Below are positions 1-8,244 of a stretch of DNA of 64,000 bases, one piece after another. The position numbers were made by a program, and so were the translations under genes. The notes beneath the pieces are model-generated. The model was not told the origin of the DNA. It did not search any database and saw only the letters and a list, made by a program, of their open reading frames with translations. The stretch comes from Chitinophaga sp. E66 (GTDB taxonomy: Bacteria; Bacteroidota; Bacteroidia; Chitinophagales; Chitinophagaceae), in NCBI GenBank assembly GCA_019285755.1, contig CP079103.1, positions 5,923,001-5,987,000 of the forward strand. Reading direction: 5' to 3'. Numbering within the stretch: position 1 is the stretch's first letter; every line of letters starts with the position of its first letter.

Positions 1-816
1 CTGGTTCTTTCAATCAGCGGAAACCAAGCGGCGCCTGCTACAGGATTTTGACGGGTTATCGAAATTGGATTTTGGGTGGATGAACCAGGCGAACCTGTTA
101 CTGATAACAATATACCTGCTGGCGGCTTCTGTCCGTACCCGGAGCTGGGCCAAAACCCTGCACGCCGGCGCGCCCGCCATTCAGCGATTGCGCCTTGGCT
201 GGCTGCGCCGTTTCCTGGGATGCCTGTTGGTTATATTGGGGATATCCGCCTTAGGATTCTTCGGGCGCAAATGGAACATTCCCGGGATCATGCATTTTTA
301 TCATTACAACTACGCGGCCATCGTAGTGCTGGTCTACTGGCTGACCTGGAAATGCCAGCATGTGCCTGAATTGTTTACGGAGGAAGAAAAGCAACGCCGG
401 TAAAATACCGGAAATCTGGTCTTGCCGACGCAGCGCCCTTATACGAACGCCTCTGCCAGCTAATGCGGGAGCGGCGCCCGTATCTCGATCCCGATCTGAC
501 CCATGCTTCCTTGTCGGAAATGCTCGGGGTGCAGCGGCATCACCTGTCGCAGGTCATCAATGAACATTCCGGCGGCAGCTATTTCGACTTTGTGAACGGA
601 TACCGTATTGACGCCGTAAAGCATATGTTGTCCGATTCCCGTAATAAACACCTCAGCATCCTGGGCATCGCCATGGAATGCGGATTTCAGAACAAGGCAA
701 CTTTCAACGCGACTTTCCGGAAAATGACCGGAACTACTCCTTCTGCCTGGCAGGAATCGCAGGAAATGAGGTATGAGCCGATGGGGGCGGTCGACGGAGG
801 CCGCCATGGCAGCTAG
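1..816 (+). CDS. Membrane-linked AraC-family transcriptional regulator (5' partial, frame broken)
   Basis: The reading frame is already open at base 1, so the start lies outside the window. The first part (to about 400) has at least two hydrophobic segments (LLLITIYLLAASV and FLGCLLVILGISALGFF). The second part (403-816) is an AraC-type helix-turn-helix domain: it contains KYRKSGL, the ASLSEMLGV...HHLSQVIN helices and the IAMECGFQNKATFNATFRK signature. The stop at 401-403 is followed at once by the same protein in another frame, so one base is probably missing near 400. This architecture, a multi-helix membrane sensor with a C-terminal AraC domain, is common in Bacteroidota. The ligand is unknown. 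The S41 peptidase gene begins 18 bases downstream and may be co-transcribed. Confidence 0.85.
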
Positions 817-834
817 TTTTGCATAAAAAAGACC

Positions 835-2237
835 ATGCGTAAAAATTTGATGATTGCCGCCTGCCTGATGGCGGCCACTGTGGCAAAGGCGCTCCCCGCC
901 CTGCCAGACAGCCTCAAAGAACAAGGCCCCGCTACCGTATTCTCAACGACTCAGCTGGAAGAAGACTATGCCGTTTTCCGCAGCGCCCTCCAGGAAGCGC
1001 ACGCCGGATTGTATCGCTATGCTCCCCGCCCTGCTATGGACGCCCTCCTCGAAAAAGGAGCATCCGGCATCCGTAAGGGAATGACGGAAGCGGAGTTCTT
1101 CCGGTACCTGTATCCCCTGCTGGCGCAAATCCGTGACGGGCACACCAAGCTGCACCGCCAGGGGCGCCCGGACGATTGGTACGCTTTTCATAATACCGGC
1201 CTCTTCCCCCTCCGGTTGTATTTCCGGGAAGGAAGGGCCTTCGTAACCGAAGGAAGCATCGAAGCGGGTGCGGAGATATTGAAGATCAATGGCCAGCCGA
1301 TGTCGGTCATCATAAAAATTATCGGAGGTCATCATGGCAGACGGCGGCAGCCAGAGCGCGAAGTACCGGGAGCTGGATAAATTCTTCCCCGGATATTACG
1401 CCACGTTCTTCGGCCCTCGCGGAACTTTTGACATCCAATACAAGGAAGTGATGGGTAAACGAGTGACCCGCACTGTTGCCGGGACTACCCTCGCGGCGTT
1501 GCCCAAGCCTCCTGTGCCGGACACGCCCGCTTTCCGCCTGTATTGAAGGATGCGGAAACTGCCATCCTCCGGATCAGCGTGTTTCATGAAATTCCCGGAT
1601 TTATACCGGCAGCGTTCGCGGAGATCCGCAGCAAAGGGGCTACCCGGTTAGTAATAGACATCAGGGGTAATGAAGGCGGGGCAGACAAGCTGGGCGTTCA
1701 ACTATTATCCTACCTCGCTCACCGGCCATTTCACTATTATCAGAAGTTGACCGTGGCGGGCATCGGGCCGTATTCCTTTGCCCAACATGCATCGTTCCCA
1801 CCGGAAATGGAGTATCTGAAACAATTTATCACCAGGGATGGCGATGAGTACCTGTTTACCTACAGTGAAGGGCTGGGTATCAAACAACCGGCAACGGAAA
1901 ACGGGTTCAGGGCAAAGTGTGCATCCTGCAGGATGGCGGCAGCTTCTCCGTGAGCGGTGAGTTTGCGGCGGCAGCGCGGAATCTCGGTATTAAAACCGTT
2001 GGGGAAGAAAGCGGCGGCGGCCGGCATGGAAACAGCAGCGGCGGGTTCGTTATTGTGACTTTACCCAACTCGAAGCTTACGCTGGCGGTGCCTTTGCTGG
2101 GATATCATGTACACCCGGGCGGATCGGAAGCCGGAGGCGTTCCGGCCGATGTTTCGGTATTGCCTACGGTCCAGGATGTCATCAATGGTAATGACGTGGT
2201 GATGCAGAAAGCACTGGAGGTACTGATAGCACAATAA
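835..2237 (+). CDS. S41-family (C-terminal processing type) peptidase, frame broken
   Basis: The start codon is followed by a signal peptide (MRKNLMIAACLMAATVAKA), so the protein is exported. A helical N-terminal region is followed by a PDZ-like part (GAEILKINGQP) and the S41 core: VIDIRGNEGG, then DGGSFSVSGEFAAAA with the probable nucleophile Ser, then GEESGGG. Total length is about 468 residues. It is read across three breaks. Near 1314 an A run is one base short (the frame resumes as KLSEVIMADGG). Near 1543 one T is missing (RLY then LKDAE). The third is near 1910. Family knowledge: S41 enzymes use a Ser/Lys dyad to cut unstructured C-terminal tails in the periplasm or outside. The substrate cannot be predicted. 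Confidence 0.85.
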
Positions 2238-2251
2238 CCTGTTGAATTCAT

Positions 2252-2670
2252 TTATTCCCCCAACCAGGCTTTAAAGCCTGCTACCTTTCGCGGCTGATGA
2301 TGATTTCCGTTGCCGGGTGCTCAGGGCGGAGATCTAGTTTCAGTTTGCCGTTCCACCATACATTGATGCGCGATATGGCGGAATAGCTCACGATCAGTTG
2401 CCGGGTAGCGCGGAAGAAGGCATCGGGCGACACGCATTTCTCGATCTCGCCCAGCGACATAGACAAGTAATATTCCTTCCCGTCGTGCGTCTTGATGTAG
2501 CTGATCTTGTCGCGGGAGAAGAAATAGGCAATGTCCGTCACCGGAACAGAGATGATCGTCTGGCCACGTTTAATGGCAAAGCGTTCTTTGTAAGCTTGTT
2601 TCTTCAGCAGTATTTCAAGCATCTGCGCGATGTCCCGCATGTCGGGGACTGGGGTTTGTAAAGTAAGCAT
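2252..2670 (-). CDS. Stand-alone LytTR DNA-binding domain protein
   Basis: The product of about 139 residues is essentially only a LytTR domain: RGQTIISVPVTDIAYFFS, then the DAFFRATRQLIVSYSAI core, ending in the typical ISRERVAGFKAWLGE. As read, a stop appears at 2281, but restoring one G in an AGGG run continues the canonical LytTR tail to a stop at 2252. No receiver domain precedes it, unlike LytTR response regulators paired with a histidine kinase, and no kinase is nearby. LytTR domains bind direct repeats in DNA. The intergenic DNA just upstream of this gene holds two 11-bp-period tandem arrays, so autoregulation is an attractive but untested idea. Confidence 0.8.
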
Positions 2671-2912
2671 GGGATTCGCATTATTCTTACCAGCAAAGTA
2701 AAGCGATTACAAAATGCGGCGTACCCGGTAAACTACTTAATTTTGGTAACTGCTTACGTTTATTTTGCGATGAAATGGCTGTTTTAGATGGCTAAAATCG
2801 ATTTTTGTCAGTTTGAAACGATCCGGTTCGGAATTTTCTCCGTTTGGTTTCCGGCGATTTCTCTTGTTTTCCGGGTTTGCCGCCTGGTTTTAGGCTGGCT
2901 GAGCGCTCTCTA

Positions 2913-2978
2913 AGTGCTTGAAGAGTGCATTAAGTGTGCATGAAGAGTGCTCGTTGAGTGCTTAAAGAGTGCTTGCCA
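2913..2978. repeat. Tandem array A: six 11-bp units, consensus AGTGCTTGAAG
   Basis: Units begin at 2913, 2924, 2935, 2946, 2957 and 2968, exactly 11 bases apart. All six carry [AT]GTGC in the first five positions, and the remaining six are looser (CTTGAAG, CATTAAG, CATGAAG, CTCGTTG, CTTAAAG, CTTGCCA). The 11-base period is close to one DNA helical turn, so repeated sites would lie on the same face of the helix. Confidence 0.85.
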
Positions 2979-2991
2979 GGTACTCAAATAA

Positions 2992-3024
2992 ACGTAGACC
3001 TTACGTTGACCTTACGTAGACCTT
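2992..3024. repeat. Tandem array B: three 11-bp units, ACGTAGACCTT
   Basis: Units at 2992-3002, 3003-3013 and 3014-3024 read ACGTAGACCTT, ACGTTGACCTT and ACGTAGACCTT, with only one base different. The array lies 13 bases after array A and has the same 11-base period but a different unit. It is about 155 bases upstream of the lipoprotein start at 3178. Confidence 0.9.
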
Positions 3025-3177
3025 ATCTTCATACTATCTTGTAACACCGTAAATACCAATTTCCAGCCCCGGATTTCATACCCCGTGAGGCAATATGTTT
3101 GCGGGGATGGCCGTTTTGAATTGTCGGGAGACAACCCGAAGGGGAGTTTTTCCGTATCCAACCGAAACCGGTTAAAT

Positions 3178-3581
3178 ATGTACAGATCTGTATTACTGCT
3201 GGGCCTGCTGGCCGTTTCAGCGCTTGGATGTTCTTCCAGCAACGACGATAACTCACCCTCTGGCGTAACTTCAGGGACCTGGCGGGTTACGACTTTCTCC
3301 GAACGGGGATCGGATGAAACGGGGATTTTTCCGGCTATGTGTTTACTTTTTCGGGCGACGGGAAAGCCACAGCGCGGAAGGGCGGCACGGAAAAGCAGGG
3401 TTCCTGGTCAACGAACAACAATTCAAGGTTTAACATCGATTTTGGCGCAAAAACGGATGCCAATAAGCCTTTGGGCGAGCTGACCGACGACTGGAAGGTG
3501 ATTTCCATATCCGGTTCCCAAATTAAACTGACTGACGACAATGCTTCCAGTGCCGAATTTTTGACATTCACAAAGAACTGA
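3178..3581 (+). CDS. Small exported lipoprotein, function unknown
   Basis: The start is set at 3178 because it gives a lipoprotein signal, MYRSVLLLGLLAVSALGC, with the lipidated Cys followed by SSSNDD. The product is about 134 residues. A G is missing near 3326. After it the protein continues as GDFSGYVFTFSGDGKATARKGG and ends in AEFLTFTKN. The pattern of short beta strands (GTWRVTTFSERG, DDWKVISISGSQIKLTDD) resembles the lipocalin-like or META-like small lipoproteins of Bacteroidota, but I cannot name a family. It lies downstream of the 11-bp arrays. Confidence 0.75.
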
Positions 3582-3656
3582 TAATCAATACTCATTTTTT
3601 GACTGCTTTCGGACAATTCATTGTAGTTAACAACAATACGGATGACGAATATTTCG

Positions 3657-3664
3657 TATCTTTG
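3657..3664 (+). promoter_or_regulatory. Candidate Bacteroidota -7 element (TATCTTTG)
   Basis: TATCTTTG matches the TAnnTTTG consensus of the primary sigma factor in Bacteroidota. It lies 53 bases before the start of the YkuD_2 gene. No clear TTG -33 element sits at the usual distance, so support is partial. Confidence 0.4.
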
Positions 3665-3717
3665 ATCCTAGTCGATTTGAAAACCATTTTTGAAAAACAT
3701 TTGTGAAAGACATTAAC

Positions 3718-4457
3718 ATGAGGCGGATGAAAAAACGTTTAAGCAAAAAAGTATTCGTAGTTCCTTTTGTAGTCCTGACTTCCCTTCTTACTCTGAATGT
3801 ATCTTCCATCGGGAAAAAGCACGCGGGGTGGTAAAACCGGTCAAACTGGACGCGGTTACAGGCAGCATGATGTACGACTCGCTGGGTCTTGCCGATGCAG
3901 GGCTTTCGCGCGAGGCGTTTACAAGGGCCATGACGGGGTATCATAAACTCGTTGCAGAAGGAAAAGTCAGCAAAGACAATATCATTTCCATCATTGATTT
4001 CAGCTTGCCGTCTACCAGCAAGCGCCTGTTCGTGATCGATCTGGCGGATGGGAAAGTGTTATACAACACGCTCGTGTCGCATGGCCGGAACTCCGGGAAG
4101 ACCATGGCCACGTCATTTTCCAATCGTCCGGAAAGCTTTAAGAGCAGCCTGGGCTTTTATGTAACCGGCGGCACCTATCAGGGTGCGCATGGATACTCAC
4201 TGCGCCTGCAGGGAACCGAGCTGGGTATCAATGATAAAGCCATGGAGCGTGGCATCGTGATGCACGCGGCCGATTATGTGAATGAATCGCTGGGAAAAGC
4301 GCAAGGGTATATCGGCAGAAGCCTCGGCTGCCCCGCGGTACCTGTCGCCATGCATAAAAAGATCATCGGCAGCATCCGCGATGGCTCCTGCCTGTTCATT
4401 TACAGCCCGGACAGAAAATACCTCGCATCCAGCCGTATTCTGCAACCCGCAGCATAA
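3718..4457 (+). CDS. Murein L,D-transpeptidase catalytic domain (YkuD_2) protein
   Basis: The start at 3718 gives a basic, hydrophobic export signal (MRRMKKRLSKK followed by VFVVPFVVLTSLLTL). A G run near 3826 is one base short. Beyond it the protein continues as VVKPVKLDAVTGSMMYDSLGL. The catalytic half has LFVIDLADGKVLYNTLVSHGRNSGK, then MHAADYV and SLGCPAV. The last motif carries the conserved His and Cys expected of the YkuD_2 branch. Members of the family are thought to act on peptidoglycan cross-links in the periplasm, but few have been tested biochemically. Length is about 247 residues. Confidence 0.85.
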
Positions 4458-4505
4458 CGGCGCATCCCGGCAGGATTGTCTATATTTAGACAAATCACGC
4501 CGGTC

Positions 4506-6323
4506 ATGAAGCAGATTTTCCTCTCTCTCGTAATTATTCCACAGATTATTATAGCAAGCGGATCGCGCAGCGGAGACATTCCAGCGCCGTCCGCTTTTTC
4601 TTTTTCCGAAACGCCGGCCGTTATCCGCGTTAACCAGATGGGATATTTGCCCGGTGGCGTGAAAGTAGCGGTTTGGGGCGGCCCTGCGGATATTACCGTA
4701 AAAGAATTCAAGCTGATCGACTCCGCCACCGGACGGCCCATGCTGACAGCGCCGGCGGGCAGGGCTTACGGCGCGTATGGCCCCTTCGGTCAATCGTACC
4801 GCCTCAACTTCACCACCTTCCGTACACCAGGTACCTACTATATTGAAACGGAATACGCCAGGTCCCCGCCATCCGCATCGGGCCCGATGTATATAAAGGC
4901 GCGGCCGACTTCTGCCTGCGCTACCTTCGCCAGCAACGTTGCGGCTTCAATCCCTTCCTCAAAGATTCCTGCCATACGGCCGACGGATACACGCTCTATG
5001 GCCCCATGCCCGACAGCACCCGTATCAACGCCATCGGAGGGTGGCACGACGCCAGCGACTACCTGCAATATTCCACCACTTCCGCGAATACGGTATATCA
5101 TTTACTCGCCGCCTGGAGAGACTTCCCGGCTGTTTTCGGCGATGAGCATGCCGCTACCGGGCTTAGGGGCAGCAACGGTACCGCAGACGTGCTGGATGAA
5201 GCACGCTGGGGATTGGATTGGTTGCTGCGCATGCATCCGCAGGATGACTGGCTTTTTAACCAGATAGCCGACGACCGCGACCATCGCGGCATGCGGCTCC
5301 CCGTCTGGACTCCTTTTACGGTCGCGGGCACGAACGGCCGGTATATTTCTGTTCGGGCGAGCCGCAGGTACAGGGCGTGAAATACAATAAGATGAATCGC
5401 AGCACAGGCGTGGCGTCTACGGCCGGCAAATTCTCCAGTGCCTTCGCGCTGGGGCATACGCTTTGCGCGAGAAGGACGCGGATTATGCAGCGCAACTCCT
5501 GCAAAGGGCGCATTCCGCATACAGTTTAGGACTGAGCAAACCGGGCGTGCAACAAACGGCGTCCGTGATGTCGCCCTATATCTATGCGGAAGATAATTGG
5601 GTGGATGATATGGAACTCGCGGCCGCCGAGTTATACGGTGTTACCCGCGATACAAAGTATTTCAATGAGGGGCGCAGTTATGCAGCGAAGGAACCCGTTA
5701 CGCCCTGGCTGGGGAAAGACACGGCCAATCACTATCAATGGTACCCTTTCATCAACCCCGGCCATTACGAACTGGCGAAACGCGCTGCCGGGCAACCGCG
5801 CCGCGAACTGACGAAGTACTCGTGCAACAGGGATCGGTAAAGTCTGGGCGAAGGCGAAAGAAAATGCTTTCTACCGCGGCGTACCATTTATCTGGTGCAG
5901 TAATAATCTCACGGCGGCGTTTGCCATTCAGTGCTATTGGTACGGCAAGCTCACGGCGGACCAGCGGTATGCGGAGCTGGCGCAGGCGAATGTAGATTGG
6001 CTGCTGGGTTGCAACCCATGGGGAACGAGCATGGTATACGGGCTGCCTGCGCATGGCGATACCCCTGTAGATCCGCATTCCGCATTTACCCGCATCGGGA
6101 AATACCCGATAGACGGCGGGCTGGTAGACGGGCCGGTGTACGGCACCATTTACGGCAGCCTGATCGGCATCAGGCTGGCGGAGCCGGATGAGTATGCAGC
6201 ATTCCAGAGCCCGTTAGTGGTATACCACGATGATTACGGGGATTACAGTACCAACGAACCTACCATGGATGGCACGGCGGTGCTGATTTACTTATTGGCT
6301 TTGAAGGAAAATGAAGGGCTTAA
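4506..6323 (+). CDS. Glycoside hydrolase family 9 enzyme with N-terminal Ig-like domain, frame broken
   Basis: The start at 4506 gives a signal peptide (MKQIFLSLVIIPQIIIASG). Residues of about 35-120 form the CelD-type Ig-like domain (IRVNQMGYLPGG, FRTPGTYYIE). The GH9 (alpha/alpha)6 barrel follows: GGWHDASDY with the catalytic-base Asp, GCNPWGTSMVYGLPAHGDTPVDPHSAF with the active-site His, and DYGDYSTNEPTMDGTA with the general-acid Glu. At least four breaks occur (near 4865, 5340, 5470 and 5815). As read, the frame runs to 6357. Restoring one G near 6317 gives a stop at 6321-6323 that overlaps the stop of the convergent sigma gene. GH9 contains endoglucanases and also exo-glucosaminidases. 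The nearby nagA makes an amino-sugar glycan plausible. Confidence 0.88.
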
Positions 6324-6957
6324 TTCAGCCACAACATCGCCCCGACCAGGACGATAGTGCGTTGGAGGCCGCTGCGGAGCATACGCAGGGCTTTGCGCAT
6401 ATGCTGCTCAACCGTGTTGACGGAGATACCTGAGCGCTCGGCGATCTCTTTATTACTCAGTTCTTCTGCGCGGCTGAGCAGGAATACCTGGCGGCATTTC
6501 TCCGGCAGTTGCTGTATGGCGTCGGAAAGCTGGTGCGTCAGTTCCTTATGCGACAGATAGGATTCCACATCATTGCCCTGGGCTGCAGGGCGCGTTTCTG
6601 GAAGATTTCGTATTTGTGGTGGATGGATTGCCGGTGAAGGTAATTCAGCACGCGGTTGCGCAGCGCGGTGAAGATGTAGGCTTTGAACGAAGTGTGAATA
6701 TCGAGACGGTCTTTTCTTTCCAGTAGTTCCAGGAAAACTTCCTGCACGAATTCGCGCGCGGTTTCCCGGTTGCCCGTCTTTTCATATGCTTTCTTCAGCA
6801 ACATGACGGCATACCTTTCATACAGCGTTTCGAACGCAGACTGGTCGCCGCTCTTCCAGCGGTCGAGCAATAGGGAGTCGGTATGTTGAAGGGTGTGTGG
6901 AATAGATTCTGGTCGTTTTACGTAAGATAAATGTAAGTAAAAATAAGGGCTAAACAC
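6320..6957 (-). CDS. ECF sigma factor of the FecI/SusCD-associated type, frame broken
   Basis: Region 2 is visible (AFETLYERYAVMLLKKAYE, AREFVQEVFLELLERKD, AYIFTALRNRVLNYLHR), as is region 4 (LPEKCRQVFLLSRAEELSN, then KEIAERSGISVNTVEQHMRKALRML). One C is missing in CAGCCCC near 6577, after which the frame resumes as QGNDVESYLSHKE. The C-terminus has a hydrophobic LVGAMLWLN tail. The GTG at 6957 overlaps a good promoter candidate (6928-6959), so the true start is probably farther downstream, around 6900. The gene is divergent from fecR, 95 bases away. In this family the anti-sigma FecR holds the sigma factor until a SusC-type transporter signals substrate. Confidence 0.88.
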
Positions 6958-6959
6958 AA
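6928..6959 (-). promoter_or_regulatory. Candidate promoter for the ECF sigma gene
   Basis: On the minus strand, TTG (6957-6959) is followed after 21 bases by TACATTTA (6928-6935), a near match to TAnnTTTG. If it is used, translation must start after about 6920, which argues against the GTG at 6957. Confidence 0.35.
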
Positions 6960-7052
6960 ATTGAAACCCCGGAAAAATATTTTTTAAAGGGAGTAACGGT
7001 GGATGTTTTATTGATTGTCCTATACGGTAACCGACGCATCAAATCACTAACA

Positions 7053-8066
7053 ATGGGTGTGACAGACATCAGGCAATTACTGGAAAAATACGAAGCCGGC
7101 ACCTGTACGCCGGAGGAGTTGCAGGCATTGGAGGCCTGGTACGAGGGCTTCCGCCACCCGGACGCGGCAGACACCGCCTGGGAGGCAGACGCCGTGCTTA
7201 CCCGTGAGCTGATGCAGGATTTTCGTGAAATGCAGCGCCGCCGCGAACGGCTGTTTCAGGACAACCCCTGGCGGCACTGGTGGAAAGTCGCCGCCGTAAT
7301 CTTACCGCTGGCGGCGGGTATCGGGACTTACCTTTGGATGCGGAGCCAGCCCGCTATTGGGTATATGGTCGCTGCTATGTTGGCCGAAGCGCCGGCGCGG
7401 CCAGACAGCAAACGTTTCATCCAGCTGCCCGACAGCAGTACGGTTGTACTGAGGGAGGGCAGCACCCTCATATATCCCGCCGCGTTCGACGGCGATGAGC
7501 GGGTAGTGACATTGACGGGAGAAGGCTACTTCGACGTACGCGAGCATCCGGGAAAGCCTTTCCGGATCCGGTCAGGAAAGCTGACGACCACCGTACTGGG
7601 GACGGCTTTCTCTATCAAGGCATACCCTGGCCAGGAGAACGTAACCGTAACTGTAACCAGCGGGAAGGTGCGGATAGAGGAACATGAAAGCAACAAACTG
7701 CTGGGTATATTGGAGCAGAACCAGCAGATCGTTTATGAAAACGCCGCGGCCGTTGCGGAAACGAAGCCGGTGAAGGCGGAAGAGAGCGTGCAATGGCTGA
7801 AGAAGGGGATGGACTTTAATTCCGTGCCATTCGGGGATATTGCGCAACAGATTTCCGAACAATACCAGGTCAACATCAGATTTAATAACGATTTACTGCG
7901 CAATTGCAGGATACGCGCCACCTTCGAAGGTACAGAAACGCTGGACCAGGTGCTGTTCGTATTATGTACCGTGCGCAATGCCACCTATGCACAACGTGGA
8001 GACACGGTCATCATCAGCGGAGAAGGCTGCCCGGACAATGGGGAGCCGCAATACAATAGATTGTAA
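7053..8066 (+). CDS. FecR-family anti-sigma factor
   Basis: The gene is intact, 337 residues. I prefer the start at 7053 (MGVTDIRQLLEKYEAG) over an upstream in-frame codon because it gives the usual N-terminus. Residues 1-75 form the cytoplasmic sigma-binding region, and 77-96 are a single membrane helix (WKVAAVILPLAAGIGTYLWM). The periplasmic FecR domain follows (RFIQLPDSSTVVLREGSTL, VTLTGEGYFDVREHPGKPF, TTVLGTAFSIKAY). The C-terminal DUF4974/STN-like domain starts at about 258 (FNSVPFGDIAQQISEQYQVN). FecR proteins carry the signal from a TonB-dependent receptor's N-terminal STN domain to the ECF sigma factor. The receptor just downstream has that STN domain. Confidence 0.93.
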   Translation: MGVTDIRQLLEKYEAGTCTPEELQALEAWYEGFRHPDAADTAWEADAVLTRELMQDFREMQRRRERLFQDNPWRHWWKVAAVILPLAAGIGTYLWMRSQPAIGYMVAAMLAEAPARPDSKRFIQLPDSSTVVLREGSTLIYPAAFDGDERVVTLTGEGYFDVREHPGKPFRIRSGKLTTTVLGTAFSIKAYPGQENVTVTVTSGKVRIEEHESNKLLGILEQNQQIVYENAAAVAETKPVKAEESVQWLKKGMDFNSVPFGDIAQQISEQYQVNIRFNNDLLRNCRIRATFEGTETLDQVLFVLCTVRNATYAQRGDTVIISGEGCPDNGEPQYNRL

Positions 8067-8110
8067 TCATTAGAAAGTTAACATCGATCGGTAACCAAAA
8101 TCTTTTCACC

Positions 8111-8152
8111 ATGAAACGGTATATGACCAGGCCGCCGTGCCTGCGCCATTAA
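8111..8152 (+). CDS. Possible 13-residue leader peptide upstream of susC
   Basis: A short frame, ATG at 8111 to TAA at 8152, encodes MKRYMTRPPCLRH. It follows an A/T-rich stretch (caaaatcttttcacc) similar to start contexts in this phylum, and it ends 7 bases before a strong GC-rich hairpin (8160-8189). The size and position resemble leader peptides that couple translation to a downstream structure. It has no homologue I can cite from memory, so the call rests on layout only. Confidence 0.3.
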   Translation: MKRYMTRPPCLRH

Positions 8153-8159
8153 CGAAAAA

Positions 8160-8189
8160 CCCCTCCGTGCTGTGGCAGGTCGGGAGGGG
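8160..8189 (+). promoter_or_regulatory. GC-rich hairpin between fecR and susC
   Basis: CCCCTCC at 8160-8166 pairs perfectly with GGAGGGG at 8183-8189 across a 16-base loop. No T run follows, so it is not a classical terminator. It could limit read-through from fecR or act in the 5' leader of the susC transcript. Confidence 0.5.
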
Positions 8190-8244
8190 AACGTCTAAAA
8201 CGTAAACAGCCTGTAAGGGCTGGTCATTTCATCATTTTAAACTA

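Larger units (their letters stand above)
2671..3177. other. Intergenic region (507 bp) between divergent lytTR and lipoprotein genes
   Basis: No gene is supported here. The part nearest the LytTR gene is AT-rich and unremarkable. The central part (2913-3024) carries two adjacent tandem arrays with an 11-base period, listed separately. The short open frames that cross 3012-3256 on the minus strand have no recognisable protein character and overlap the lipoprotein start. Confidence 0.7.

Noticed and set aside
2991..3256. Minus-strand short frames across 3012-3256
   Set aside because: They overlap the lipoprotein start and the 11-bp arrays and have no coding signature.
3621..3664. A full -33/-7 promoter for the YkuD_2 gene
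   Set aside because: The only TTG is 33 bases from the -7 element, too far, so only the -7 element is listed.
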